From NCBI GenBank assembly GCA_038380795.1, contig CM076271.1, positions 18,243,001 to 18,307,000 on the forward strand: a stretch of DNA of 64,000 nucleotides. The letters run 5' to 3'. Shown piece by piece: positions 50,410 through 62,969 of the stretch. Both the position numbers and the translations under genes were made by a program. Within the stretch, counting starts at the first letter, position 1. Each line of letters starts with the position of its first letter. Source of the stretch: Pyrocephalus nanus. Its lineage: Eukaryota; Chordata; Aves; Passeriformes; Tyrannidae. The notes below the pieces were generated by a model. That model did no database searches and was not told where the DNA came from. It worked only from the letters and a program-made list of their open reading frames with translations.

Positions 50410-51249
50410 GTGAACCCTGCAGTGGGGTGCACCTTTCTCAGGAGCATCCCTGTGAATGTGGGTTAATGAACAGTGGTGGATGGAAATTGGACTTCCAAGA
50501 ATATGGGAAAAGCTAAAATATTACATGGTTTTTCCGTGCAATGACTCCATTTGCCTCCTGAAAAATAATTTATCTTCAAGCTCCATCTTTATTTCAGGCT
50601 AGTGAAGTTGCACAAACCTGTAATGTTTTTCCTAGTGTTGCCTTTTTAGTTGATATTATCTCCTGAGTGTAAAAAACTTGAGAATATATTTTCAGATTTG
50701 AAAATTGCAGTGTTCTGTTTCAGATGTGTTGAAATGTTGTGTTACAGCACTAGTAAACAGCTCTTTGCAGTTTTTAAACAAGATGTGGATTCTGACATGT
50801 TTCTGGTACTTGTGTTTTGATTAGTCAGAATTAGCCAACAATAAAAATAATCTGCCAGGGAGTTTTTGGTTGCCCTGTTCTGCAGCTTTTTAAGTGCAAT
50901 TTTTCCTCCATCTGGCTCCTGCTGGCCTTATCCTCGGATTTGTGCATCTCACGCAAGAGTGGCTGACTGTGAAGTATTTTTATTTCCAGGTGGGATGTCA
51001 GCCCAGCTGTCCTGCAGTTCCCAGGTCAATTGGTGAGAAATGCCATTTCTGACCTGGAGGTGTAGCTCTCAGAAGAATAGCCCAGGGACTGAAGAGGGAG
51101 GGAATGTGATTTTAAGCTATTTTTAGGCTTCCAGATCTGAGGGAAAGTTAAAATAACCCTGAAGACGATGGCTCCAGTCCCTGACATGCTTCATCCTTCC
51201 TCTCTTTCTTCCAAAATATTTGTGAGGGGATAGATGATCATGGATGTTC

Positions 51250-51408
51250 CACAGAATCCCTGAATAGTTTGGGTTGGAAATGACCTTAAAGATCATCTTG
51301 TTCCACCCCCTGCCATGGACAGGGACTCTTTCCACCAGCCCAGGTTGCTCCAAGCCCCATCCAACCCGGCCTTGGACATTTCCAGGGATGGGGCATCAGC
51401 AGCTCTAT
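51250..51408 (-). mobile_element. CR1 LINE, 3' end fragment (minus strand)
   Basis: An approximately 160-bp CR1 piece in reverse orientation: CACAGAATCCCTGAATAGTT, GGGTTGGAAATGACCTTAAA, GATCATCTTGTTCCACCCCC, TGCCATGGACAGGGACTC, then GGTTGCTCCAAGCCCCATCC and CCAGGGATGGGGCATC. All these blocks are in standard CR1 order. The 5' part is truncated before the reverse-transcriptase C-terminus. Confidence 0.95.
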
Positions 51409-54400
51409 CCCACTGTGGGATATCCTTTATGGCTGAGTGAACCCTGAGAGCAAAACAAGCCTTTATTATAGCCCACGTGTTGAAACTTTGCTAGAGACCT
51501 GACCCACACATTGTCTTCCTCCTTTAATCTGGTATTTCCAAGATTTGTATCTTAGTTTTATTCTGAATCATTCCTCTGGGGACTTTCTTACTCAGTATTG
51601 CTACAGGTAAGGGCTGAAATGGGGATGAAATAGCTCTTCTGAGATAGATGAGCAACTTCAAATTTGATGTGCCTGTTTTATCCTCATTTTTATGCAGAAC
51701 AGTTCTAGGGGTTCGTTTGGGTTTTCTAATTATTCCCAGCAAGCTTCCAGTGTGCTCAAAGGTGCAGTTGTGTAAGGAGTAGATGGAATAGCATGTTCCA
51801 GAAAGAGTGTGTGGACTTGGATGCTTGCACAAACAAAGCAAAAGCTTCTGAAAAAGTAAAAAAATCCAGATATTTTGAAAGTCAGAGTCAGAACTGAGAC
51901 CAAGCAACCAACGTGGCTTTTGCTATGACAGAAATGGAAAGATGAGGGATGGGTTAATCAGCGAGTTGCTAATTTACCTTTAATCAATAACGTCCTTAAT
52001 AAATACATGCTATCAAAGGAAAAACCATAAATTGCTCTGCTGCCTCCCATTACTGTGCACAGCAATCAACATTCACACTATTAATAAAATAGATTTAGAT
52101 TTTATTATCATGTCTTGCTCTAAGCTTTTATTCACCTCTGTCTTGAGTTATTTCTGTTTTCTTCAGTTGATACAGCAATGGGGATTCTCTCCAAGGTCTT
52201 TGCATGGTGCTCTTAATTCAGGCTGGAAGGGGAATTGAATTGACACTTTCCTGATATTCAGTCTTGCCTCACCCACGTGGCTCTCACAGGAATTTTCAAT
52301 TCCATTTCACCCTCAAATGGGAACAGCCACAAATCCAAATACTTTGCTGAAGCTGCACAAAGTGAATTATGTGGATAACAATATTTCATCAGCCTTGGAA
52401 CGCGGTTCTGTTTTGTCCAAAGCTGTAAAATTGTGTAAATGAATCGCTAAGTCACTGGAATATTCATGACTTTACAATATTCATCCTCTAGAAACTGGGA
52501 GGACAGAGAGTCACCTCTCACCTTGGTTGGATTTTTCTTTATTTAAACTTATGAACAAATAATTTAAAAAAACCCAAACCCTTCATAGGATTAAGTAATT
52601 TCACATATTTTCAGTCCCCTCTGGCCTTCTGCTCCTCGGATTTGCTATTTTTTTGTGGGTTTTATTCAAACCCTGTAATTACCCCTGGCCACAGTGGGCT
52701 TTGGGTCATCATTTGGGGTCCCTCAAAACCTTTGCATTCAGCCAGCAGCTTTGGTCAGTTCTGCCACAGTCCTGGCCAACCCTCCTTTTCTGTCTTTATT
52801 CTTTAATTCCTCTTGCTCCATCCAGCTGGCCCCATTAGCACTAAAATTCCTCCTTGCTTCAAGCAGCTTTGAAGGATAAGCTTCAGAAACAAGCTACAAA
52901 AATGAAAACCAAAATAACAGAAAAAACACCCACCTCCACAATATTTTAAAGCATTTTAGTCTTGTTTTTCTTTAACTGCATTTCAGGTTATTGTAACAAA
53001 CTAATAAGCAGCTCCCCCAGTTCTGTCTTGCTCAGTGAGTATCATGCTGCATTAAATAAGAATAATGGAAATATGGTTTTCTTTAAATGTTTCATAACTT
53101 TGTATCAGCAATAATAATTTTTTTCTGCTTTTCCTGAGGAGTCCTAAATCCAATAAGGCTTTTATGGGAGCCAGCCTGACCAGCACATGATGCCAAACCA
53201 GAAGCATTTCACTTGTCTGTGCATCCCTTTTCCAAATGATTTCCTGCATTAACTTGAATAGTTTTGGGTTGAGATTTGCAGAATGAAGCTTTCTAGAAAT
53301 TCCTATCAATGTTTTTGGGATACTTCCTGGCAATCTTTCCTCTCTAGACTTCCAGCCTGTGTTTCTCAAGACTGAGGTCTGTGATGTAACAGCAACAGAT
53401 TTTTGACTGTATGATGCAAACTCTGGGCTTCTGATGGAAAAAAAGTGATGTTAAAATATTTTCAGCTCTTGTGTTATGAACTTCAGTGGGCAGCTAAGTG
53501 GATTGCAGATGTTGAAATGGAGATTGTTCAGCCCCCGTTTGTTCCTGTCAGCTCAGTTATCACACAACCTTAGGGCATAAATGAGTATTAAAATATGATG
53601 TAGGGGTTGTTATTCCAAATCTGGAATTGTGGTGGGAATCCTGCTGCCACCTGCTGTCAGATGAGAAATCGAGTGTTCCTTTGCAGAATCTGCTGATTCT
53701 GATGTATTCTTAAAAAGTTCTGAATTTTTACTAATCATCAAATTTCGAGCTCTTTCCCTTTCCTCCCTCAAGAAGACATTAGTTTCATGACTTCTATTTC
53801 CAATTTGTTTTCTTATCATACCAGGTCTGTCAAACATCTGCTTGGCATTTCATTTTTAACATTTCCATTGAAAGCAGGAGTGGGGTGAATTGCAGGGTGG
53901 TACGTTGATGGCTCATGTTTATTGTAGGTGGGATGTGGGGGAGTGGAGGGCTCATCAGCAAGGGAATTGGAGTGTCTGATTTTGTGTCCCAATGCATTTA
54001 AACACGGACTTTAAAACAGCCAGATGTTGATGTGGATGGAGCATTTCCAGCATGACTCAGAAATGTTCAGGGCTGGAACATCGGCAGAGAGTGGAGGAGC
54101 CTTTGGGGTAGAAGGAAGAGCTGCTGTTGTAACAAGTGGTTTTGTTGTCAGGAGCACAGAGTTGATGTATGAGCCAAAGGGTATTTCTGGTACCTCTTAT
54201 TTCAGGCATCCAGTCAGTGTAAATAGTTGCTGAGAGCACCTGAGTTGCCCAGTCACTCAGATAAGTTTTGCTGAGTGAATGATGGCATTACAGATATACC
54301 TTCAGATCTCTCCAACACTTTGACCAGTTTGTCCAGGGGGTGCAGATTCCCTGAACCACTATAATCTGTAAGGAGTTCATGCCAGAACTCTGCTAGAGCT

Positions 54401-57203
54401 TCACTTTTATGTGTTTACAAACCACACCTTTCTAATCAGAACTGATAGAGGTGGTTTTACACCTAGACCAAGGTGTAGCTTCCCAGATCCTGCTTCACTT
54501 CTTTTTGAAAGTAGAAATCATGGCCCTCAGGTGTGTAAGTCATTTTGAAGTCGTCACCTGAAGACAGTAAATCTGCAGGAAAATACAGCCCTGAGTCTTT
54601 TTACTGTCCAGCACTAGCGGGACATAAAGTCAGTTGGAATTGGTCAGAATTTCTTTCCCTGCCAGCCCTTCTTATGGAAAGGTAGTGCTGACCAAATCCC
54701 TCTTTCCTGACAAAGGAATGATAAATAGCACAGGAAAGCTCTGCTGCCTCTTAGGAGGGGGAAGATGTTTAGATAAACTTTAGGCAATTTTTGGCAGTGG
54801 TTCAAACACCACGAGGAGCTCCTCAGCATGGCTGATAAAACCCACCCTCAGTTATCCAGCAGAAGACAGGGGCTCAAAGCTTGATGGCCCTGGAGCATTT
54901 TCAGAGAGGTGCCAGAGCTGGTGGAAGTCTGACAGGCTTGGGTCACATTTGAAAGTTGTCTTATCGAGGTCCATTTTGAAATATTTCCATGACTCCTGCT
55001 GGTTTATGGAGCAGCCCTGGCTGCTGCCCAGCCCAGGGCTGTGCTGGTGGGTCACTGTCCAGCAGTGGTGCCCTCAGGATGGCTCTTCCCGATGAGCTTC
55101 TCATCAGCAGCTGCCTGCTGGGAGGGGATTTCTTTCCCCTCTTTGTTTGTTGTGTTATGATGCATTAGCAGTGTTTGGTCAAATTTCTCCTGCCTAATGT
55201 TGTTGTTAATCACAGTTTTGGGGCTGACATTGCAGCTGTCCTGCTGTGGGTGCCGTGCTCTGCTCATGGCGCCGTGTTTGCTCCTCATGGCACCGAGGGG
55301 CTTTCCCTTAATTATGGCAAAGTGGGTCTTTATAGTGAGATGCAAATATAGCTCTGATTGCATAGAAACTTCGTCCTTGAACTCCTCTCTTCAGTGTTCA
55401 CTCTGACAGTCTCGATCTGCCCGTAGGACTGAGTGGTTCTCACTCACAGGAGTAAAGCTGCAGTATCCAAGCAGTCAAGGCTATTAATTTCATGTGTGCA
55501 GTGCTTACCTTTTATTCAGTACAGAAATCTCTTGCCACAGCCCTCATTGCCTTCAGATTTAGGCTTTCCTGCCCTTTGCCATGGTATCCCATTGACTGGA
55601 GGTTGGAGTGCAACAGGAACAACCTGACTTTGTGTACTGACTAAAAATAGCTGATTACTGATATGTGCTGCTGTTTGGGTTCCACTGCTCCAGGAGACAG
55701 TACTTATTACAGTGCATCAACATATTTAGCCATGCATTTCCATGTTGCAAGGTATCCAAAGGGAGAAATGACCTTTCTAAAATAAAATAAGACTTAGCTG
55801 GGCATGGTGGCTGCAGTGGGTACGTAACCTGTGCAGATCCTGCTGGACAGGCAGGAGAAGTCCAATACAAACCATATTTAGGTTTAATCCAGCATTACCA
55901 CTGTTAAATGCTCACCTGCTCCTGTTCAGGAGCTGCACACCTGTAGTTCACTGGCACACTGAATTTATTTAGGCTTTTCATCAGGGACAGCAGATCCCTG
56001 CACCAAACATCTGGCCTCTCACTCTTGTGGTTCTAAAGTGAGTTCCTCAGTCGTGTGCACGTGCTGTGTTGAGGCTGTGATGTGTATTTTGGTACTCACG
56101 TGTCTCTAGGCAGGCAGTGCCTGAGACCTGTCATTTGGAGCGTGGCTTACTTTTGTCTTTTAGCTCTAATACCCACTATCAAGGAACACTTATTCTGTCT
56201 TTTAAACAAAGAAGTGGTACATAAATCCAGGAGATGAAAAGGGCATGTGATAACAAGGTAGATTCAGCATTTGCTCTATCCATGAGGCTGATGGATGGTT
56301 GGCTGGATGTCCCGTTCTGTTCTTAGCATCAGTCACTGTTCTAGGCAGGACATCAGCATATGCCTATACTGAGGATTCTAAGCTGAAATGAACTGCAAAA
56401 TGCTGCAAATCTGTATTGAATTCATCTTTTAGGCAGTACAGGCGTGATCTAGAGCTCCTTGAAGCCACTGAAAATACTGTCTTTGGCTTCAGCAGATTTG
56501 GATGAGTTCCTGCAATCTGGAGGAGCTCAACTCTTTTGTAATAGTTATCTTAACAAGTAAAGCTGAAATGAAAGAATCCACCAGTGTTATGGATGGAAGG
56601 TGCTATTTAAACAGAGAAAAGATCTTCTTTCTCTTTGCCTTTTTTTTGCTCTGATTTCTGATGGTCACTATAGCAACAGGAACCAAAGAGATGAAGAACT
56701 GGAAAACATGCACTTCACTATGACAAGTTCAATTTACAGCCAGCTCAGCAATGTAACAAATCTGTGTCATACTTAATGAGAAGCTGTGCAGCAGGTAAGG
56801 GAGCAGTGTAAGGCTGTGATGTGCTGTGAGGTGGGGAAACCTGAGTTTGACTACATGTTAATGAGCCTTCCTCATTAAAGAGCTCAGGGTGAATGAAACA
56901 TTATGATTATCCTGGACTTTTGTCAAAGTGGCTCAAATCTGTCCTGGGGAACATGAATTTTACATTTTTTTTTTAAAGTCAGCATTTTTTGACTCTTTAG
57001 GTGTGACAGCAGTGGGGGTGTGGGGCCCTGGGCTGCAGCAGGACTGCAGTGCAGCCTTGGCACTCACTCCATGGGAGTGGATCAGCAGCCTGGACCCCAG
57101 AGGGAGCACGGCCACTCCAAAAACCAATTCACCTGTACAAACAACTGGGAACAGCAGGACTGTCCAAACTGCAGGATTAAGAGCTTGGAAAATCTGGCTT
57201 AAA

Positions 57204-57206
<3 letters not shown>
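51409..57206. other. noncoding tract, no gene recognised
   Basis: No gene or transposon is recognised. AATATTCAT occurs twice (52459-52467 and 52476-52484), 17 bp apart, within an AT-rich non-repetitive stretch (about 52370-52500). The minus-strand frames at 53052-53369 and 53610-53837 look protein-like in composition but match no known protein, and their apparent acceptors are poor. Confidence 0.5.

Positions 57207-57235
<29 letters not shown>
57207..57235. repeat. poly-T tract (T29)
   Basis: Uninterrupted run of 29 T. No associated retroposed sequence is recognised on either side. Confidence 0.93.
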
Positions 57236-57237
<2 letters not shown>

Positions 57238-58344
57238 ATTTTTCACACTTTGATTTATCCTGAAAATGTGACTGGAAAGCTCTTAAGTGTAGGAGCTGTG
57301 TCTCCCTGCAGCAGATAAACTCTTGTTTTGGTGCTTGGTTCCCAAGAAGTTCACGAGCATTCAGGTGCTTTCTGACTTTAGGGCTGTGTCATGTGAGGGG
57401 CAGATGGGTTGTTGTGGAGTGGGGGCTGAGGATGGACAACAACTATGGGAAGATGTAAATGGACATTCCTTCACCATCCTACAGTGACAGGATGCACAAG
57501 GAGCCCTGAGCATCTCCTGAGCTGAGCCAGGAGCTCTCCCAACCCAAGGACATGTCTTTCAGCTATCAGTTGTATGAATATTTCTGCATTGGCCTAAGCA
57601 ATTATATAAAAACACTGAACTGGGGGGAAAAAAGATAAAAGCCAGTGCTCATTTTGAGTGAGAACTGCTTGGATTTAGGCTTTCTGTGTAGTCACAGGCT
57701 GATGCTGTGTAATTTTTGCTTAATGCTTTGTTTCAGATGGTGTCAGTGAACCATATATTCTGGTTTGGCATCCAGACTAGATAGCAGCAAAGTAATTTGG
57801 GTTCTACAAAAAGAGGCTGCGGGCCAGTGAAAGGAAAACCAGCTCTTGCAGGGGACCTGCTAAGGAATCACAGCTCATAAGCTTTTGAAAATGCTGTGAA
57901 ATAACATGCTTGCCTGGTTACTAAAGCTATTTGTGTTGGAATTGCTATTAAAATATTGAGTTAAAATGTACATAAGCTATTTTTTTTAGATATATATTAA
58001 GCCAGTTGTGATACAATTGCAATGATTTTTGTTTCCATTTTGCTAACTGCTGAGGCCACGGCACTTGCAGTGAGGGGGGATTGATTATTGTGGTACTGCA
58101 GAAATGTGCTGGGAAGGCATTGCCTCGTGCTGTGCTGGTGGGCACAGGCTGAAACACTGGATTGCACAGGATTTTTCTGGGTTATCTTACCAAATAGATA
58201 CTGTAGGCTTGGTGGAGAATGTTTTTCTAAAGAAAATCAGGTGTGTAGGTTCTAGGGGGGACACAACCCCAGCCTCACACAGCTACCTGCTCTGCATCCC
58301 TGAGCGTGGGGTTCTGGTTATTGTGTCTCACCCAATGACATTTC
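57236..58344. other. noncoding tract, nothing recognised
   Basis: Unremarkable sequence with no gene, transposon or repeat that I can identify. Confidence 0.5.
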
Positions 58345-58510
58345 CTTCTTTTTATTTTTTTTTCCCTTATTTTTTTCCCTCCCTCCTGCAAACAGCCTGA
58401 TTTTCTCTTTGCTGATTAGGCCATTCTGTGCATTTTTGACTGTTCTCTCCAGCACTTCTCTCCTGCCTGTCCAACCCCGTTCTCCTCTCTGTCTCTGTGT
58501 GCTCCCCGCT
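58345..58510. other. pyrimidine-rich segment
   Basis: The plus strand is dominated by C and T for about 165 bases, including several T runs interrupted by CCC. The minus-strand open frame over it is lysine/arginine/glutamate-rich, as purine-rich sequence dictates. No gene is recognised. Confidence 0.6.
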
Positions 58511-59449
58511 GTGATGTGAGCACTACAGATCAAGAGGACAATCAGCTGGAGAACAATATGACAGCAGGTGGGGATTATTCTCTCCCCTCTGATGTGACTT
58601 AAATATCTGTCAGTCACCAAACAAAAGCCTGTTTCAGTTTAGAGGCAGAAATAGATTGGTACACGGGTAAATCAGCAACAATAGATTTTTTTTTTTTTCC
58701 CCTCTGCAAATCTGCATTTTTTTTTTCTTTCTAATGCTACTTTTATGCATCTGACTCTTAGCAGCTGTGACTTCTGTTCCTGGTGATGTACATAGATTTT
58801 GTTCAACTAGATCAAGCACTATTGTGTCAGTAATTACTGTGATGGAGCAGTTCAGTACTGGGCAAGGTGGTGCATGCTGTTAATATTATGCCTTACTAGT
58901 AGGACTGTACTTGTGCAGAGTCTTTATGAGGTAAGGAGTATAATCAGAAGATAAAAGTGGATTCTGTATGAACAGGATTAGATGAAAAAAAGGTTTAAAA
59001 GGTTTAAAGGAAAGCAAGTTTGCCTTCAAACCATCAGTCTGTGAGATGTAAGAACCTGGGTGCACTGGATCAACCTAATCCCATGTACAGCCTGTCTCTT
59101 GCTGTCTTAACACTGCAATGACTTAACATAACAAGCACTAAACCCTCTTTTTGGAGCTGAGGAAGGTCTCTCTGTGGGTCAGAAGATACACACTGCATTT
59201 TGGGCTTGCTGTTGGATGAGGGAGGAGGCAATAGCATCCCACCATCCTGCTGCAGTGTCCAGCACCGCTGTGTCCATGGACCTTGCCCTCCTTTATCTGT
59301 GCTTTGTAACTTGGCTCTTTTCTGTTTCCATGCCTTTCTTGTTCATGAAAAAGGGACTGTTTCACAAAAATTCTGATCTTTTTCTGCCCATATCTCTGCA
59401 ACCTGCCCTTCCCCTTGTGTTTGGGTGAGTGACCCCTTCTCAGGGACAC
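58511..59449. other. noncoding tract, nothing recognised
   Basis: Two T runs lie at about 58686-58698 and 58718-58727. GGTTTAAA is repeated near 58990-59007. No gene or transposon is recognised. Confidence 0.5.
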
Positions 59450-59760
59450 TCCCAGTTTCAGCCTCCCTGTCCTGCTCAGTGGAGCTGCCAAGGTGCTTTT
59501 CACTCCACTTGCCCTTCCCACCTCATCTCTACTTGCTCACATTTTCCACTCCATCATGCTCAGACTCCTTATTCTCCCTTTCATTTCTCTTCAAAAATCT
59601 TCTCTTTCCTGTTTTAATCTCAGACTTTATCACATCTCCTGCCTCCCCTTTCTTCCTCTTCATCACTGCTGCTGCCTTTCTCCCATAGAAGCTTCATACT
59701 TTGCTCAGAAATGCTCCCCTTGCCCTTTGAATTAATAGTTTGATTTCCTTCCTCCTCTCA
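59450..59760. other. long pyrimidine-rich segment
   Basis: Roughly 310 bases of mostly C and T on the plus strand, without simple periodicity. Plus-strand frames stay open in all three registers over parts of this stretch because stop codons need purines, so the overlapping serine/leucine/phenylalanine-rich frames are not evidence of coding. It could be an old degenerate microsatellite, a strongly transcribed-strand-biased region, or intronic pyrimidine sequence. Confidence 0.65.
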
Positions 59761-61467
59761 AGTGCATGCCTTGGGGAATATTTGTTGATTTTGCCTTATC
59801 TAATGAGAATTTGATGTAGTGAAATAATCACTGGAGCTTGGGTTGGGACCCCATGTGTCCCCTTTCCTGGATGAACGCTCTGAAGAAGGCCCAGATGATG
59901 ATGATAAAAAAAAAAAAATTCACTCTGAACAACTCAACAAATCTTCAGATATCCTGTACAAAGCAGAAAAGCTTCAGCACAGCCTGCAGGCTGGCAGCTA
60001 GGGCTGCCTTTTGGGAGACAGGAGGTATTTTGAGTCCAGCAGCAGAGAGAATGGAGCCTAAATTGCTGAGCTATTAGAGGAAGGCAGCTCTTCTGTAACA
60101 CACTGCTGATCTCCCTCCCTCTTCTCCTGCTTTAAAAAAAAGGTCTTGGCTCTGGGATGAGGAGTTTGCTCAGCCCTGTGTGTCCTACATGGAACAGTGA
60201 GTTTTGTGCCCTCCACAGCCACAACCTTTAACCCCTCCTTCCCTGCTCAGTGTTTCCTCCTGGCCAAGCAGGCAGCTCCTGCAGGTCACGTTTTGGGTTC
60301 CCAGCTGGCCCCTACACAGCCTGTGTGTTCCCTTGGGCAGGAATGCAAGCCCTGGGAGGGGTGTTGCTCTGGATTTGGTGCTCTCTGGAGCCTCGTGGCT
60401 GTGGATTTTGTTGTTCCTGGCGTTGCAGGGATGTCAGTCAAGTTAACTGGCTGTGGGTTGTAGCTCCTGGCTCTCAGCCCTGAGGAGGCATCACCGGGCT
60501 GGGCATCTGCTCAGGAATGCCAAGCCAGCCTCGTGTCAGGAGCTCTGTGCTCTTTGCCAGTGTCCCTTTCCCCTCTCAGGACCAAATCCTTCCAATCTGG
60601 GAGGGGCTGAGGAAGGTTGCAGTGCTGGGTTGGGTGTTCAGGCAGATGTTTATGGCTGGGGGCACACGCAGCATCTGGAAATCCACATTTCTCTATCCAT
60701 TGGCTTCTGCTTTTATCTCTACTTATGTTTTCTCTTTGTGTTCCTCAGCCTAAAATAATTAAAAAGCAATATGATCTTACTTGTCTCAGTTCAAGAGCAC
60801 CAGCTTGCTCTACCCTTAAATCCTCAGAGGACTCGGGGGCAAATTTTTTCAAAGTACTGCTTTATTTTTGGGTGAGCAGTATAAAGTTTTCTAATGTCTA
60901 TGAAACTTCTGATTGCTTTCTGCAGTCTCCAAACAGGTGATCACATAGCCCTCCAATCTTTCACTTCTTTATGGGATATCATCTTGTGCCTCCTCAATTT
61001 TAAGGATTTTTTTTAAAGCAAGTGCTGCTTCTCTGCTGTGCTTTCCTCTTGCCAAAAGCTCGCTGCATCTTGTTTGCTGCAGGCTCAGGACTTGGCAGAA
61101 TTTGCCTTTCTGAGATACCCTTTTGGGCTCAAAGTAACTGTCTTTAAAACTGGAATAGGTATTGGGCTGCTTTTATTTTTTTAAAGAGATTTAAAATAAT
61201 AATAATCCCAGCAATAATCTAAGTGGAACATTGCAGCTGAGGGATGTCAAAATATTGAATATTTGTCCCATTTTAGGAAGAAAGAATCCAAAATGTCGAA
61301 TTCTTATGGAATGAGAACAGCTTTTGGATATATGTTTCTGAAGAAAAGGTTACTAATTACTTGTGTGCTTTACTTTCCATGATCCTTTGTTTATATCAGC
61401 AATAAGTTAGCAAAAATCTGTGACATTTTTTGGTTGTTCTTGAACCTTCAGCAAGATACTTTAAATC
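59761..61467. other. noncoding tract, GC-richer in the middle
   Basis: No gene is recognised. GATGATGATGAT followed by A13 (59906-59918) is a small compound repeat. The GC-richer stretch at about 60190-60640 shows overlapping open frames in three plus-strand registers, none resembling a known protein. Confidence 0.5.
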
Positions 61468-61503
61468 ATATATATATATACATAAATATATATATATATA
61501 TAT
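61468..61503. repeat. (AT)n microsatellite
   Basis: Two TA/AT runs separated by ACATAAAT, together about 36 bases. Confidence 0.92.
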
Positions 61504-61685
61504 GTCTTCAGATTTGGTGCTCTGTAATTATAGCTTTATAATATTTACCAAAGCAAGTTGCCTTCTTACTAAAAATGCAACAAAGAATTTGGGGTGTCAT
61601 GTCTCAAGGTTTGTGTGGGCTGGGGTTTTTTTCTTTACCAGCTCCTAAAAGTGTGTGTACACTCTGATCTCTTCCAGACTGCTAC

Positions 61686-61718
61686 TTTTTTTTTTTTTTT
61701 AATTTTTTTTAATTTTAT
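61686..61718. repeat. interrupted poly-T tract
   Basis: T15, AA, T8, AA, T4 in succession. Low-complexity sequence. Confidence 0.85.
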
Positions 61719-61993
61719 TTAGAATTTTCATTTGGAGATGACCAAGCAGGATCTTTGCTCCATAAAAAACACGCAAGAAAGAGAAGCTGAAAAAGAGCCA
61801 GGGAGCTGTGAAGTGGAATAGCGAAATGGTGAGGTTTGTTAATCACAAATAAAAGTACTTAGGAGTGCAGGAAGAAGACAACTGTGTAAAATCAATCATT
61901 CAGTCAACCACACTACCATGTGCTTTAGTGGCATCCATTGAGTCACTTAACACAACCGTAAAATTAACAGCTCAAATAATAAGTAAGTCAGCT

Positions 61994-62198
61994 CGAACGA
62001 GGGAGTTTTCAGCGGGAACGTGGGAAGCTGGAATAAGCTCTGCACGTATCCCAGCTGGGAACAACCAGCCCCAGGGCAGCGATGCCTCTCACCCTTGAGC
62101 TGCTGGGATCTGTCAGCTGTCCTGGTCTCACCTTCCTGCACAGAGCCTGGCACAGCAGGGGCCGTCATTTGTGGGCTCGGAGGGCGAAGCAGCAGCGG
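61994..62198. other. CpG-dense patch
   Basis: Ten CpG lie in about 205 bases, in two groups (61994-62060 and 62163-62198) around a CpG-free centre. GC is moderately elevated. The open frames across it on both strands have no known relatives. Possible regulatory element; not large enough to call a CpG island by eye. Confidence 0.35.
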
Positions 62199-62419
62199 AA
62201 AGGGAGTGAGCTCTAAGGAAGGGTCCAAGGGAAGGGCTTGGAGGTCCCTGAGCACCCCAAGAGGTGCAGAGCCCTGTCACTGCAATGCATTGGTGCAGGT
62301 GTGGTCCCAGTCCTGCGTGGAAGTGGGATGCTGGGCAGGATTGGGAGAAGCAAAAGGCATGTAGGGTCTGCCCCTTCAGCAGGCTTTGCTGTGCTCTGTG
62401 TCGTGGAGACAGTGTAAAA

Positions 62420-62670
62420 CCAGCTCAAAAAGGTCTCAAATTCAAGAGAGGAGCAAAAAGTAATTTGGCTGCTCTTCTTTGCACGTGTTCCTGCAAGGAG
62501 AGATGAAAAGCCTGCAGGTTTGGCAGAAAGTGGAGTGGATGCAGCGATCTGAAGCAAGAGCTTAAAAAAAGAGGAGAGGGAAGAAGGGAGGGCACTGGGC
62601 AGAAAGTGAGTGGATTTGGGCAAAGTGTGGATACCAGTGGAAGCAAACAGAGGAGAGGTGGGGATCATCT
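62420..62670. other. purine-rich segment
   Basis: The plus strand is rich in A and G, including GAGGAGAGGGAAGAAGGGAG. The minus-strand open frames over it are serine/leucine/proline-rich, as expected from a pyrimidine-rich strand. The strand bias is opposite to that at 58.3-59.8 kb. Confidence 0.55.
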
Positions 62671-62969
62671 TTGGGATCACCTGTGGACTGTGCCATAGGG
62701 TTGTAAATTTGAGCCATGTGATACCTTTAATTTTCCTCCTGCCCGTGTTCTCTGTCTCCTGTGATCAGGTGAGCAACTCGGTATTATTTTTGAGCACGTT
62801 TCTAACTCTCCTAATAGGCAAAAACCTGAACAAGGTATTCTAAAGCCAGAAGGCAAATTTAAAGACACTGCAAAGCTTTTAGCTGAAATCCTCGTAATTT
62901 GGGGCTTTCATTCATTTTTATAAAATACTTCTCTCAAGTATTTAATTTCGCCCCCTGGTCTTTCTGCAG

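Larger units (their letters stand above)
48022..51249. other. noncoding tract with simple repeats
   Basis: No gene is confirmed. A T16 run at 48409-48424 is followed closely by a TA repeat to 48441. A T16 run lies at 48921-48936, and a short TG repeat at 49839-49849. The remaining sequence is unremarkable, apart from the exon-like frame listed separately. Confidence 0.5.

Noticed and set aside
53610..53837. Lysine/glutamate/serine-rich minus-strand open frame resembling a coiled or disordered segment
   Set aside because: Purine-rich sequence gives this composition automatically. The acceptor before it lacks a pyrimidine tract and no partner exon was found.
55798..55822. TTAGCTGGGCATGGTGGCTG, identical to part of the primate Alu consensus
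   Set aside because: The match is about 20 bases and the downstream sequence departs at once from Alu. The window carries bird CR1 elements and no other Alu segment, so coincidence is more likely than a SINE or contamination.
59425..59735. Three overlapping plus-strand open frames rich in serine, leucine and phenylalanine
   Set aside because: They are open because the segment is pyrimidine-rich and stop codons need purines; simultaneous openness in three registers is not coding.
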